A stretch of 7,250 nt of DNA from Bacteroidales bacterium UBA1035 (GCA_002316835.1 DCEG01000059.1:1-7250), one strand, 5' to 3'. Shown: positions 1 to 5,911, numbered from the stretch's first letter. Numbers and translations are program-made. The notes: generated from the sequence alone by a model not told the origin.

Positions 1-522
1 GCTTCCGGGTTCAAACTGTGTAGGGCCGCTAACGTAAGAAGGGATCAAATCGGCAAGTTCTCTGGCGTTTGATGCAGTTTGAGGATCGGCTTCGCGTAAC
101 CCTGACGTATGATTCATGACCTGTGTAATGGTAAGATTAGCTTTGGCTCCTGAAGGTGTTTGCAGGTTTTCAAATTCCGGAATATATTTTGCAACCGGAT
201 CATCCACTGATAATTTGCCTTCATCCTGAAGCATAAGCAAAGCCACGGCGGTAATAGGTTTTGTCATTGAGGCTATCCAGAAAAGAGAATTTGGTTCCAT
301 AGCTGCTCTTGTTTCATAATCTGTAACACCGACACTACCCTGATGCAGAATTTTATCTTTTGTAACCACCATGGTCACAGCTCCCGGAATATATCCTGAA
401 TCTACAAACGCTTGCATAACATCGTTAATTGCTTTGACATCTGGAATGCTGTCGCTGCTTTTGTTGTTTGATGAACAAGCGGCAACTAAAATACTCAGAA
501 GGAGGAAATAGACTGTTTTCAT
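1..522 (-). CDS. Serine hydrolase, beta-lactamase/PBP-like lipoprotein (partial, C-terminus off window)
   Basis: The first 174 residues of a protein whose 3' end lies beyond the left edge; the frame stays open from the ATG at 522-520 to base 1. The N-terminus is a lipoprotein signal: Lys2, a hydrophobic run at residues 5-13 and lipobox VAAC with Cys16. The next residue is Ser, which would fit outer-membrane sorting (inference). The mature part matches the class C beta-lactamase / serine hydrolase family (PF00144 type): PGAV near residues 46-49, the catalytic S-M-T-K tetrad (Ser85, Lys88) and HTSGL at 138-142. The Tyr-x-Asn and KTG-like motifs should come later and cannot be seen. The substrate is unknown; relatives include esterases, D-aminopeptidases, PBP4-like proteins and true beta-lactamases, so resistance should not be inferred. 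It starts 18 bp after the tadA stop on the same strand, probably co-transcribed. The fold is confident, the substrate is not. Confidence 0.9.
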   Translation of the reverse strand, partial: MKTVYFLLLSILVAACSSNNKSSDSIPDVKAINDVMQAFVDSGYIPGAVTMVVTKDKILHQGSVGVTDYETRAAMEPNSLFWIASMTKPITAVALLMLQDEGKLSVDDPVAKYIPEFENLQTPSGAKANLTITQVMNHTSGLREADPQTASNARELADLIPSYVSGPTQFEPGS

Positions 523-540
523 AATTTTAGAAGTTGATGA

Positions 541-975
541 TTATCTTTTTTTTTCGAAAAATTTCTTCATTATTGCTGCACATTCTTCTGCTAAAATCCC
601 CGATGATACGATGGTCTTTGGATGCAAAACATCTACCGAAAATTTAGAAAAACCACGTTTTTCATCGGCTGCACCGTAAACAATTCGCGTGAGTTGCGAC
701 CAACCCAATGCTCCAGCGCACATCGGGCAGGGTTCAATGGTAACGAAAAGTGTGCAATCTGTCAGATACTTGCCACCCAAAACGTTAGCAGCTGCAGTTA
801 TTGCCAGCATCTCAGCATGTGCGGTAACGTCATTGAGTGTTTCCACCAGATTATGTGCGCGGGCGATAATCCGATTGTTGGTAACTACAACGGCACCAAT
901 CGGCACTTCGTTCTTTTCAAAAGCTTTTTGCGCTTCGCTCAGTGCTTGGCGCATGAAATATGTATCGTCTAACAT
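541..975 (-). CDS. tadA: tRNA-specific adenosine deaminase TadA
   Basis: A 144-residue cytosolic zinc deaminase. The family converts the wobble adenosine (A34) of tRNA-Arg(ACG) to inosine, so that one tRNA reads CGU, CGC and CGA codons. The zinc site is intact: H-A-E at residues 53-55 (His53 ligand, Glu55 proton shuttle) and P-C-P-M-C at 82-86 (Cys83 and Cys86 ligands). The N-terminal block FMRQALSEAQKA and the NEVPIGAVVV strand at about 22-31 are typical of TadA rather than of cytidine or guanine deaminases, as is GAADEKRGF near 101-109. Length is normal for the family. The ATG at 975-973 follows an A-rich leader with no Shine-Dalgarno sequence, and the N-terminus aligns with the usual TadA start. 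The small ribbon-helix-helix-like gene lies 61 bp upstream and the serine hydrolase lipoprotein 18 bp downstream, all on the minus strand. A guanine deaminase is the main alternative and is much less likely. Confidence 0.95.
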   Translation of the reverse strand: MLDDTYFMRQALSEAQKAFEKNEVPIGAVVVTNNRIIARAHNLVETLNDVTAHAEMLAITAAANVLGGKYLTDCTLFVTIEPCPMCAGALGWSQLTRIVYGAADEKRGFSKFSVDVLHPKTIVSSGILAEECAAIMKKFFEKKR

Positions 976-1036
976 TTTGTTTTTGTTTTAGACACACACG
1001 ATAGTGCATCTTCTACACCGTAAACCCAAAATTGTA

Positions 1037-1264
1037 TCATCTTCGCATTTCATTTTCTTCAAAAAGGGTGGGATAGTCCATATCCATATTCTTGAGAATG
1101 TGATTTATAATGGTTTCCCTGAACCATCGGGAGCGATTGGTGATTTTGTATTTCTTCAAATAAAAATTTATAACATCGTATTCTTCATCGCTGAGCATAA
1201 ACTCGGCTTTTTTTGATCGTGGCGTGGGGCGTCCTTTTAGTTTGTACTTTTTGGTTGTTCTCAT
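1037..1264 (-). CDS. Small basic protein, probable ribbon-helix-helix DNA-binding
   Basis: A 75-residue protein that I cannot name. It opens with a very basic segment (residues 1-19) containing K-G-R-P-T-P-R, which resembles an AT-hook core (GRP flanked by basic residues). A beta-alpha-alpha pattern follows: a short strand AEFMLS at about 20-25, helix 1 from about 26 to 40, the turn TNRS near 42-45 and helix 2 RWFRETIINHILKNM near 46-60. This is the order expected of ribbon-helix-helix (Arc/MetJ/CopG-type) proteins, which bind palindromic DNA as dimers through the strand. The tail (61-75) is acidic, then basic. The ATG at 1264-1262 is the only start that keeps the basic arm. An 18-bp palindrome lies 18 bp upstream of this start and is a candidate autoregulatory site. 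The gene heads the minus-strand group with tadA. The fold is inferred from pattern only; mobilisation or partition accessory proteins look similar, but nothing nearby supports that role. Confidence 0.75.
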   Translation of the reverse strand: MRTTKKYKLKGRPTPRSKKAEFMLSDEEYDVINFYLKKYKITNRSRWFRETIINHILKNMDMDYPTLFEENEMRR

Positions 1265-1282
1265 TTCTTGCTGAAGAAATTA

Positions 1283-1300
1283 TTACGAAAAATTTCGTAA
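1283..1300. promoter_or_regulatory. Palindrome, candidate operator
   Basis: The sequence shows two perfect 8-bp inverted arms, TTACGAAA and TTTCGTAA, separated by AA. It lies in the divergent intergenic region, 18 bp upstream of the start of the ribbon-helix-helix-like gene (1264) and 92 bp upstream of yraN (1393). A two-fold site of this size suits a dimeric or tetrameric small regulator, so autoregulation by the adjacent protein is the simplest reading (inference). A partial match to one arm, ACGAAA, occurs at 1337-1342. There is no T-tract placed to make it a factor-independent terminator for either flanking gene, and no gene ends into it. Confidence 0.45.
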
Positions 1301-1357
1301 GTCCTTTTCAGGCACAAAAAAACAAAATATTTTAACACGAAAGAAAAGAATATTGCA

Positions 1358-1365
1358 TAAATTTG
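1358..1365 (+). promoter_or_regulatory. Possible Bacteroidota -7 promoter element for yraN
   Basis: TAAATTTG fits the Bacteroidota -7 consensus TAnnTTTG exactly. Transcription would start near 1371-1372, leaving a leader of about 20 nt before the GTG of yraN. No clear TTTG -33 element is seen 19-21 bp upstream, where the sequence is TTTTAACACG-like, so this is a partial match in an AT-rich region. Confidence 0.4.
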
Positions 1366-1392
1366 CATTTTACGGGAAATAGCTAAGAAAAC

Positions 1393-1755
1393 GTGGCACA
1401 ACATAACGAATTAGGTAAAAAAGGCGAAGACGAAGCAGTAAAATATCTGAAATCGAAAAATTACAAAATTATCTCTCGAAACTGGAATTTTCACGGTTAC
1501 GAAATCGATATTATTGCAGAAAATGTAGAGTTTATTGTTTTTGTTGAGGTAAAGACGAGAACATCTGCACAATGGGGAAATCCTGAGGACTTTGTGGGCA
1601 AAGTTCGTATGCGAAGAATGGTGGATGCTGCTGATCATTATTTGATTGAAAAGGATATAGATAAACCTGCCCGATTCGACATTATCGGTTTGATTTGGGA
1701 TGGAAAGCGATTTGAATTGGAGCATATTGACGATGCGTTTTTACCATTTTTGTAA
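1393..1755 (+). CDS. yraN: YraN/UPF0102 family nuclease-like protein
   Basis: A 120-residue protein of the UPF0102 (YraN) family, which has a restriction-endonuclease-like fold and no firmly established cellular role. The core is visible: an N-terminal helix LGKKGEDEAVKYLKSKNYKII (about residues 7-27), then EIDIIA near 37-42 and FVEVKTR near 50-56. The acidic and lysine residues (Glu37, Asp39, Glu52, Lys54) are spaced like a D/E-x(n)-ExK nuclease active site. The C-terminal FDIIGLIWDG strand is also typical. The start codon is GTG at 1393: an in-frame TAA lies at 1384-1386 and no ATG exists in between, and the resulting length matches the family. It is divergent from the ribbon-helix-helix-like gene and 41 bp upstream of the YjbR-family gene. 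The family call is strong; any nuclease activity is inference from the motif. Confidence 0.9.
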   Translation: MAQHNELGKKGEDEAVKYLKSKNYKIISRNWNFHGYEIDIIAENVEFIVFVEVKTRTSAQWGNPEDFVGKVRMRRMVDAADHYLIEKDIDKPARFDIIGLIWDGKRFELEHIDDAFLPFL

Positions 1756-1796
1756 ACATTAGCCGTCCGTCACCGAACATTGTCAATTAAAAACTT

Positions 1797-2165
1797 ATGA
1801 ATGTAGAAGACCTTTACAATTTCTGCCTATCGATTCCGGGAACTGAAGTTACCACACCATTTGACGACGTTACGCTGGTGATGAAAGTATGCGGCAAAAT
1901 GTTTGCGTTAATTCCGTTGGATTCTGACAGGTTGTCTATCGCACTTAAATGTGAACCTGAAAAAGCGGTACAATTGCGAGAAGAATATACCTGTGTTGAA
2001 CCTGCCTTCCATATGAACAAAACGTATTGGAATACTATTTACGTAACAGGTGAAATGTCTGATGAAGAGTTGAAAAAATGGATCCAACATTCGGTGGATG
2101 AAGTAATAAAAAAACTACCTAAAATAAAGCAAAAAGAGTACTATGGAGCAATTGAGCAACAATAG
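1797..2165 (+). CDS. MmcQ/YjbR family protein
   Basis: A 122-residue protein of the MmcQ/YjbR family (PF04237 type), small cytosolic proteins with a CyaY-like alpha/beta fold whose function is unproven although often annotated as DNA-binding. Family features visible are the N-terminal helix with LSIPGTEVTTPFDD at about residues 11-24, K-V-C-G-K-M-F-A-L near 30-38, the L-S-I-A-L-K-C strand at about 46-52, and H-M-N-K-T-Y-W-N-T-I-Y near 72-82, followed by an amphipathic C-terminal helix (DEELKKWIQHSVDEVIKKL). Length is typical. The ATG at 1797 begins the conserved N-terminus directly. The last 23 bp overlap the start of birA in another frame, so the two are probably translationally coupled. No functional link to biotin is known to me. 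Confidence 0.88.
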   Translation: MNVEDLYNFCLSIPGTEVTTPFDDVTLVMKVCGKMFALIPLDSDRLSIALKCEPEKAVQLREEYTCVEPAFHMNKTYWNTIYVTGEMSDEELKKWIQHSVDEVIKKLPKIKQKEYYGAIEQQ

Positions 2166-2898
2166 GCAAATCATACGATTGGAGGAAACTACATCAACAA
2201 ATTCCTACCTGAAAAATCTTTTAAGAGAACAGGTTCTTGAAGAAGGTTCCGTTGTTGTAGCTGATTTTCAAACCGCCGGCCGTGGTCAAATGGGCAACAG
2301 CTGGTACTCTGGAAAAGGCGAGAATCTACTTTTTAGTTTTTTGATTTATCCAATTGAGATTCCTGCTAATGAACAGTTTATAATTTCACAAATCGTTTCG
2401 CTCGCAATAAAAAATACATTGGATCAGTTTACCGATGATATACGAATTAAATGGCCTAACGATATCTATTGGAAAGACAAAAAAATTGCCGGTATTCTTA
2501 TTGAAAACAGTTTGCAAGGAAAAGTTATTGAAAATTCCGTTATCGGAATTGGATTGAATCTCAATCAGCAAATTTTCCCGATTGAGTTACCCAATCCCGT
2601 TTCTTTAAGGCAAATTACGGCAACCGAACACGATAAAGATTACATCCTGGATTTGCTGATGAAAGAATTCTTTCTGTTATACAGGAGCTTACAAGATGGA
2701 GAAAAACTAGTCATCGAAGATGAATATATGCTCGATCTGTATCGCGTAAACGGTTATTATTGGTACGAAGACGCAAGCGGCAGGTTTCAGGCAAAAATAG
2801 ACAATGTGCTTTCTTCAGGACATCTGGTGTTGGAAACACTCGATACAAAAGAAGAAAGGGTATATGCTTTCAAAGAAATAGCTTTTATTAATGAATAA
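2143..2898 (+). CDS. birA: Biotin--[acetyl-CoA-carboxylase] ligase, monofunctional
   Basis: A 251-residue cytosolic enzyme. The family makes biotinyl-5'-AMP from biotin and ATP and transfers biotin to the lysine of biotin carboxyl carrier proteins, such as that of acetyl-CoA carboxylase or biotin-dependent decarboxylases. Motifs seen: the substrate recognition block TTSTNSYLK at about 16-24, the biotin/AMP-binding loop GRGQMG at 46-51 followed by W54, the KWPNDIYW segment at 103-110, the catalytic-type lysine in KKIAGILIE (Lys114), and IGIGLNLN near 134-141. A C-terminal SH3-like domain follows, with GxLVLET-type strands near 225-235. There is no N-terminal winged helix, so this is a class I enzyme that should not act as the bio repressor. 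The ATG at 2143 lies inside the end of the yjbR-like gene (23-bp overlap), and the GNAT gene starts 3 bp after its stop. Confidence 0.94.
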   Translation: MEQLSNNRQIIRLEETTSTNSYLKNLLREQVLEEGSVVVADFQTAGRGQMGNSWYSGKGENLLFSFLIYPIEIPANEQFIISQIVSLAIKNTLDQFTDDIRIKWPNDIYWKDKKIAGILIENSLQGKVIENSVIGIGLNLNQQIFPIELPNPVSLRQITATEHDKDYILDLLMKEFFLLYRSLQDGEKLVIEDEYMLDLYRVNGYYWYEDASGRFQAKIDNVLSSGHLVLETLDTKEERVYAFKEIAFINE

Positions 2899-2901
2899 TT
2901 T

Positions 2902-3435
2902 ATGGGAAGAATACGAAAACTCATTGGCAAAAAATGTTTCCTGTCGCCTATGGATGTTGCCGATGCAGCAATTTACACGCATTGGCTCAACGATCTTGAG
3001 ATAACGCGAAATCTCACACTTTCCCATTATGTAATTAATGTTGATACGGAAGCCGCCTTTTTGGCCGCATTATCCAAAGAACACAATTACGGAATTGTGG
3101 ATTTAGCAACCGATGAACTTATTGGTACGTGCGGTTTTTCGTCTCTCAATCATTTCGACAGAACAGCTGAATTGGGTATTTTTATTGGAAACAAAAATTA
3201 CCTGCACAAAGGTTACGGGTCTGAAGCCGTCCGTTTATTACTCGATTACGGATACAATTACCTAAATTTGCACAATGTTTTGCTCCGCGTTTTCGATTTC
3301 AACAAAAATGCTTTGGAAACTTATAAAAAAATTGGTTTTAAAGTAATTGGAACAAGGCGGCAATGCGAACCTAAAGAACGCAGAATGATAGATGTGATTT
3401 ACATGGATATCCTTCCAGAGGATTTTTACAAGTAA
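2902..3435 (+). CDS. GNAT acetyltransferase, RimJ/RimL type
   Basis: A 177-residue protein of the GNAT N-acetyltransferase superfamily, closest in layout to the RimJ/RimL / Acetyltransf_3 group, which use acetyl-CoA to acetylate protein N-termini or small amines. It starts with a charged strand followed by L-S-P-M-D-V-A-D-A at about 14-22. It then has the central strands IGTCGF and AELGIFIG (74-79 and 89-96), the pyrophosphate-binding loop H-K-G-Y-G-S-E-A (102-109, the Q/R-x-x-G-x-G/A motif) leading into a long helix, and the C-terminal V-F-D-F-N-K-N-A-L-E-T-Y-K-K-I-G-F block (130-146), which is a strong GNAT signature. The substrate cannot be told. It starts 3 bp after birA and lies 62 bp before pyrH, so it most likely belongs to the yjbR-birA transcript. 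Confidence 0.9.
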   Translation: MGRIRKLIGKKCFLSPMDVADAAIYTHWLNDLEITRNLTLSHYVINVDTEAAFLAALSKEHNYGIVDLATDELIGTCGFSSLNHFDRTAELGIFIGNKNYLHKGYGSEAVRLLLDYGYNYLNLHNVLLRVFDFNKNALETYKKIGFKVIGTRRQCEPKERRMIDVIYMDILPEDFYK

Positions 3436-3453
3436 ATTCAGCTGTTTGCAAAA

Positions 3454-3490
3454 AGTCTAAAATCTATCAGTGTATAGTCTAACAGTCTTA
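3454..3490. repeat. Degenerate short tandem repeat upstream of pyrH
   Basis: Within the 62-bp gap before pyrH the heptamer AGTCTAA occurs at 3454-3460 and 3476-3482, followed by AGTCTTA at 3484-3490. Weaker copies fill the space between (ATCTATC at about 3462, AGTGTAT at about 3469), giving a period of 7-8 bp over about five units. No hairpin or U-tract is evident. It could be a decayed microsatellite or low-complexity spacer, and no function can be assigned from sequence. Confidence 0.4.
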
Positions 3491-3497
3491 AAAAAAT

Positions 3498-4205
3498 ATG
3501 AAATACAACAGAATCTTACTTAAACTCAGCGGAGAATCGCTGGCAGGAGAGAAAAAAACGGGCATAGACGAAATTCGTTTAGAAGAATATGCCACACAGT
3601 TAAAAGAAGTCGCGAGAATGGGTGTTCAAATAGGGATTGTTATTGGAGGAGGAAATATTTTCCGCGGATTGAGTGGTACTCAAAAAGGATTTGACCGTGT
3701 AAAGGGCGACCAAATGGGAATGTTGGCAACTGTTGTAAACAGCCTGGCATTGAGTTCGGCTTTATCGGCAATCGGACAAAAAAACAGAGTTTACACTTCT
3801 ATACGCATGGAGCCTGTAGGTGAACTTTACTCGAAATGGAAAGCAATTGAATCGATGCAAAACGGTGAAATTGCTATTCTTGCGGGTGGAACAGGGCTCC
3901 CGTTTTTTACCACCGATACCACTTCTGCGCTTCGCGGAATAGAAATTGAAGCCGATGCCATGTTTAAAGGCACACGCGTGGATGGTGTTTACACAGCCGA
4001 TCCAGAGAAAGATCCATCTGCAACCAAATTCGATACTATTTCGTTCGATGAAGTTTATGATCGGGGACTTGAAATAATGGATCTTACGGCTACGACGATG
4101 TGCAAGCAAAATAATCTGCCCATAGTTGTTTTCGATATGGATACTTACGGAAATCTAAAAAAAGTGCTTTCCGGCGAAAACATTGGTACGTTGGTACACG
4201 TGTAA
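3498..4205 (+). CDS. pyrH: UMP kinase (uridylate kinase)
   Basis: A 235-residue cytosolic enzyme of the amino-acid-kinase fold that phosphorylates UMP to UDP with ATP, an essential step of pyrimidine nucleotide synthesis; the bacterial family is hexameric and usually regulated by GTP and UTP. Signature segments: K-L-S-G-E-S at 9-14, the GGGNIFRG loop at 50-57, GDQMGMLATV at 70-79, the UMP-binding GGTGLPFFTTDT at 130-141, and the ATP-binding T-R-V-D-G-V-Y-T-A-D-P at 159-169. Length is standard. The ATG at 3498 follows an A-rich stretch and gives the canonical MKYNRILLKLSGE N-terminus. It precedes frr by 119 bp; pyrH next to frr is a very common bacterial arrangement. Confidence 0.97.
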   Translation: MKYNRILLKLSGESLAGEKKTGIDEIRLEEYATQLKEVARMGVQIGIVIGGGNIFRGLSGTQKGFDRVKGDQMGMLATVVNSLALSSALSAIGQKNRVYTSIRMEPVGELYSKWKAIESMQNGEIAILAGGTGLPFFTTDTTSALRGIEIEADAMFKGTRVDGVYTADPEKDPSATKFDTISFDEVYDRGLEIMDLTATTMCKQNNLPIVVFDMDTYGNLKKVLSGENIGTLVHV

Positions 4206-4290
4206 TTAGTTTACGATTTTTGGTTTGTGATATTCATTGCAAGAGATGTGTGTATCACTATAAGAGATCGGTTTATTCAAATATTTTCAC

Positions 4291-4298
4291 TATTTTTG
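4291..4298 (+). promoter_or_regulatory. Probable -7 promoter element for frr-rsgA
   Basis: TATTTTTG matches the Bacteroidota -7 consensus TAnnTTTG. Transcription would start near 4305, about 20 nt before the frr ATG at 4325. A TTTG -33 box at the usual 19-21 bp spacing is not clear. The 119-bp gap between pyrH and frr, large for this gene-dense strand, supports a separate promoter. The rest of the gap shows no terminator hairpin with a T-run. Confidence 0.45.
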
Positions 4299-4324
4299 CT
4301 TAAATAACATCAAACAAAGTAAAT

Positions 4325-4882
4325 ATGGATATTTCAACAATTAAAAATGAAACCGCAGAGAAGATGGAAATGACATTAGAGTTTCTGGAAGAGACTTTTG
4401 CACGAATTCGTGCAGGACGGGCTAATGTACGTATTCTTGATGGTATCAGGGTCGATTACTACGGCAGTCATGTCCCTTTATCGAACGTATCGTCAATTTC
4501 CACTCCCGATGCTAAAACCATTCTGGTTCAACCGTGGGAAAAAAACATGCTAAAAGTGGTTGAGAAGGCCATTATGGACTCAGATGTGGGAATTACACCT
4601 GAAAACAACGGTGAGGTTATTCGTTTGGGAATCCCTCCACTTACTGAGGAGCGCCGTAAACAACTGGTTAAACAAACCAAACAAGAGGCTGAGGATGCAA
4701 AGATCAGCATTCGCAATTCACGTCGTGAAGCAATTGATGATATTAAAAAAGCAGTGAAAGACGGAGTTTCAGAAGATGTCGGAAAGGACGCAGAGGCTGA
4801 AATTCAAAAAGTTCACGACAAATATATCAAGAAAATAGACGAGAAATTCGCCGAAAAAGAAAAGGAAATCCTTACCGTGTAG
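4325..4882 (+). CDS. frr: Ribosome recycling factor
   Basis: A 185-residue tRNA-shaped protein that, with EF-G, splits the post-termination ribosome so the subunits and mRNA can be reused. The full family length is present. Conserved features are the long N-terminal helix ending in R-I-R-A-G-R-A (27-33), the domain II strands with DYYGSHVPLSNVSSISTPDA across about 44-63 and ILVQPWEK at 66-73, V-I-R-L-G-I-P-P-L-T-E-E-R-R-K-Q-L at 98-114, and the C-terminal helix with I-R-N-S-R-R (129-134), followed by a highly charged coiled-coil-like end. The ATG at 4325 follows an A-rich leader. Its TAG stop is followed immediately by the ATG of rsgA, so the two are almost certainly one transcript with coupled translation. 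Confidence 0.97.
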   Translation: MDISTIKNETAEKMEMTLEFLEETFARIRAGRANVRILDGIRVDYYGSHVPLSNVSSISTPDAKTILVQPWEKNMLKVVEKAIMDSDVGITPENNGEVIRLGIPPLTEERRKQLVKQTKQEAEDAKISIRNSRREAIDDIKKAVKDGVSEDVGKDAEAEIQKVHDKYIKKIDEKFAEKEKEILTV

Positions 4883-5851
4883 ATGGCAATGAGTGAGGTG
4901 CGAAAGGCTGATGGCGGAGAGCAAGGATCAAAAGGGCTGGTAATCAAAAATACAGGCAATAATTATCTGGTAAGAACCGATGCCGGAACTGATATTTCTT
5001 GTCTTGCAAAAGGAAATTTCCGTCTTAAGGGAATTCGCAGTACAAGCCCTGTTGTGGTAGGTGACATCGTGAAAATCGATACAAATCCCGACGGAACGGC
5101 ATATATTACCGAAATTGAAGACCGTAAGAATTACATTGTCCGCAAAGCATCTAACCTTTCCAAGCACTCGCATATTCTTGCAGCTAATATAGATCTGGCT
5201 CTGTTGTGTGTAACCGTCCGGTTTCCCGAAACAACTACAGTTTTTATCGACCGATTTCTGGTTACAGCTGAAGCGTATACTGTGCCGGTTTATCTCGTTT
5301 TCAACAAGATAGATATATACGATAGCGAGGATCTGGAATATGTTGACAGTTTAATTCATTTGTATTCCATCATCGGATATAAATGTATTAAAACATCAGT
5401 GGTAACGGGGGAAGGATTGACTGAAGTGAATGAACTTGTTAGCGGAAAAATTACGTTGCTGGCAGGACATTCCGGTGTTGGAAAATCGAGTATAATAAAT
5501 ACGTTGCAAAAGGACCCGACCCAAAAAGTTGGAAAAATTTCCGACTACCACAGTAAAGGAATGCACACCACCACTTTTTCTGAAATGATTGAACTCGAAA
5601 ATGGTGGTTTTGTCATAGATACACCGGGGATTAAAGGTTTTGGTACTATAGATATGACCACAGCAGAAGTTTCACACTATTTTCCTGAAATCTTCAAAAT
5701 TTCATCTAAATGCAAGTTTTATAACTGTCTGCATTTGAATGAACCTGATTGTGCCGTATTGAATGCTGTTGAAAATCAATATATAAGTCAGAGTCGTTAT
5801 CAGTCTTATTTGAATATTCTGGAAGATGTGAACGAAGAAAAGTACCGATAA
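4883..5851 (+). CDS. rsgA: Ribosome small-subunit maturation GTPase RsgA
   Basis: A 322-residue circularly permuted GTPase (YjeQ/YloQ/EngC). The family binds the 30S subunit late in assembly and hydrolyses GTP to release assembly factors such as RbfA. Domain order: an N-terminal OB fold (about 17-90, starting KGLVIKNTGNNYLV), then the permuted G domain with G4 N-K-I-D at 141-144, a G5-like T-S-V-V-T-G-E-G-L near 171-179, the P-loop GHSGVGKSS at 195-203, the switch I-type K-G-M-H-T-T-T at 225-231 and G3 D-T-P-G at 246-249. A C-terminal zinc domain follows, with Cys277, Cys282, His284 and Cys290 in the expected CxxxxCxHxxxxxC spacing. The ATG at 4883 abuts the frr stop; an in-frame ATG at 4889 is equally possible. 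Either gives about 15 extra charged residues before the OB fold compared with the usual N-terminus. Confidence 0.96.
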   Translation: MAMSEVRKADGGEQGSKGLVIKNTGNNYLVRTDAGTDISCLAKGNFRLKGIRSTSPVVVGDIVKIDTNPDGTAYITEIEDRKNYIVRKASNLSKHSHILAANIDLALLCVTVRFPETTTVFIDRFLVTAEAYTVPVYLVFNKIDIYDSEDLEYVDSLIHLYSIIGYKCIKTSVVTGEGLTEVNELVSGKITLLAGHSGVGKSSIINTLQKDPTQKVGKISDYHSKGMHTTTFSEMIELENGGFVIDTPGIKGFGTIDMTTAEVSHYFPEIFKISSKCKFYNCLHLNEPDCAVLNAVENQYISQSRYQSYLNILEDVNEEKYR

Positions 5852-5894
5852 AAATGTAGCATTTGCGTCGGATGGATTCAAGTTCACCAGAGGC

Positions 5895-5911
5895 GAAAAA
5901 ATAGTTTTTTC
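5895..5911. other. Short A/T inverted repeat between rsgA and cls
   Basis: GAAAAAA and TTTTTTC form perfect 7-bp arms around TAG, 44 bp after the rsgA stop and 42 bp before the cls start. The stem has one G-C pair and a three-base loop, so it would be a weak hairpin. It could be a feeble terminator for frr-rsgA, since the descending arm is itself a T-run, or chance in AT-rich DNA. The rest of the 101-bp gap shows nothing recognisable; TAGTTTTT at 5902-5909 resembles a -7 box but lacks the final G. Confidence 0.3.

Noticed and set aside
622..991. Two plus-strand open frames opposite tadA (622-972 and 689-991)
   Set aside because: They are antisense to a gene with intact zinc-site motifs and show no recognisable domain; shadows of tadA.
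1004..1216. Plus-strand open frame opposite the ribbon-helix-helix-like gene
   Set aside because: Low-complexity hydrophobic translation with no domain; the minus-strand frame has the better protein features.
1497..1504. Second TTACGAAA inside yraN
   Set aside because: A single half-site in coding sequence without the matching arm; not evidence of an operator.
3445..3480. Possible TTTG -33 (3445-3448) with TATAGTCT (3473-3480) as a pyrH promoter
   Set aside because: The spacing is about 24 bp and the second box does not match TAnnTTTG.
4227..4258. GTGATA / TATCAC inverted repeat and AAGAGAT direct repeats (4241-4247, 4262-4268) between pyrH and frr
   Set aside because: The arms are only 6 bp around a 20-nt loop, with no T-run, and the direct repeats are 7 bp; easily chance.
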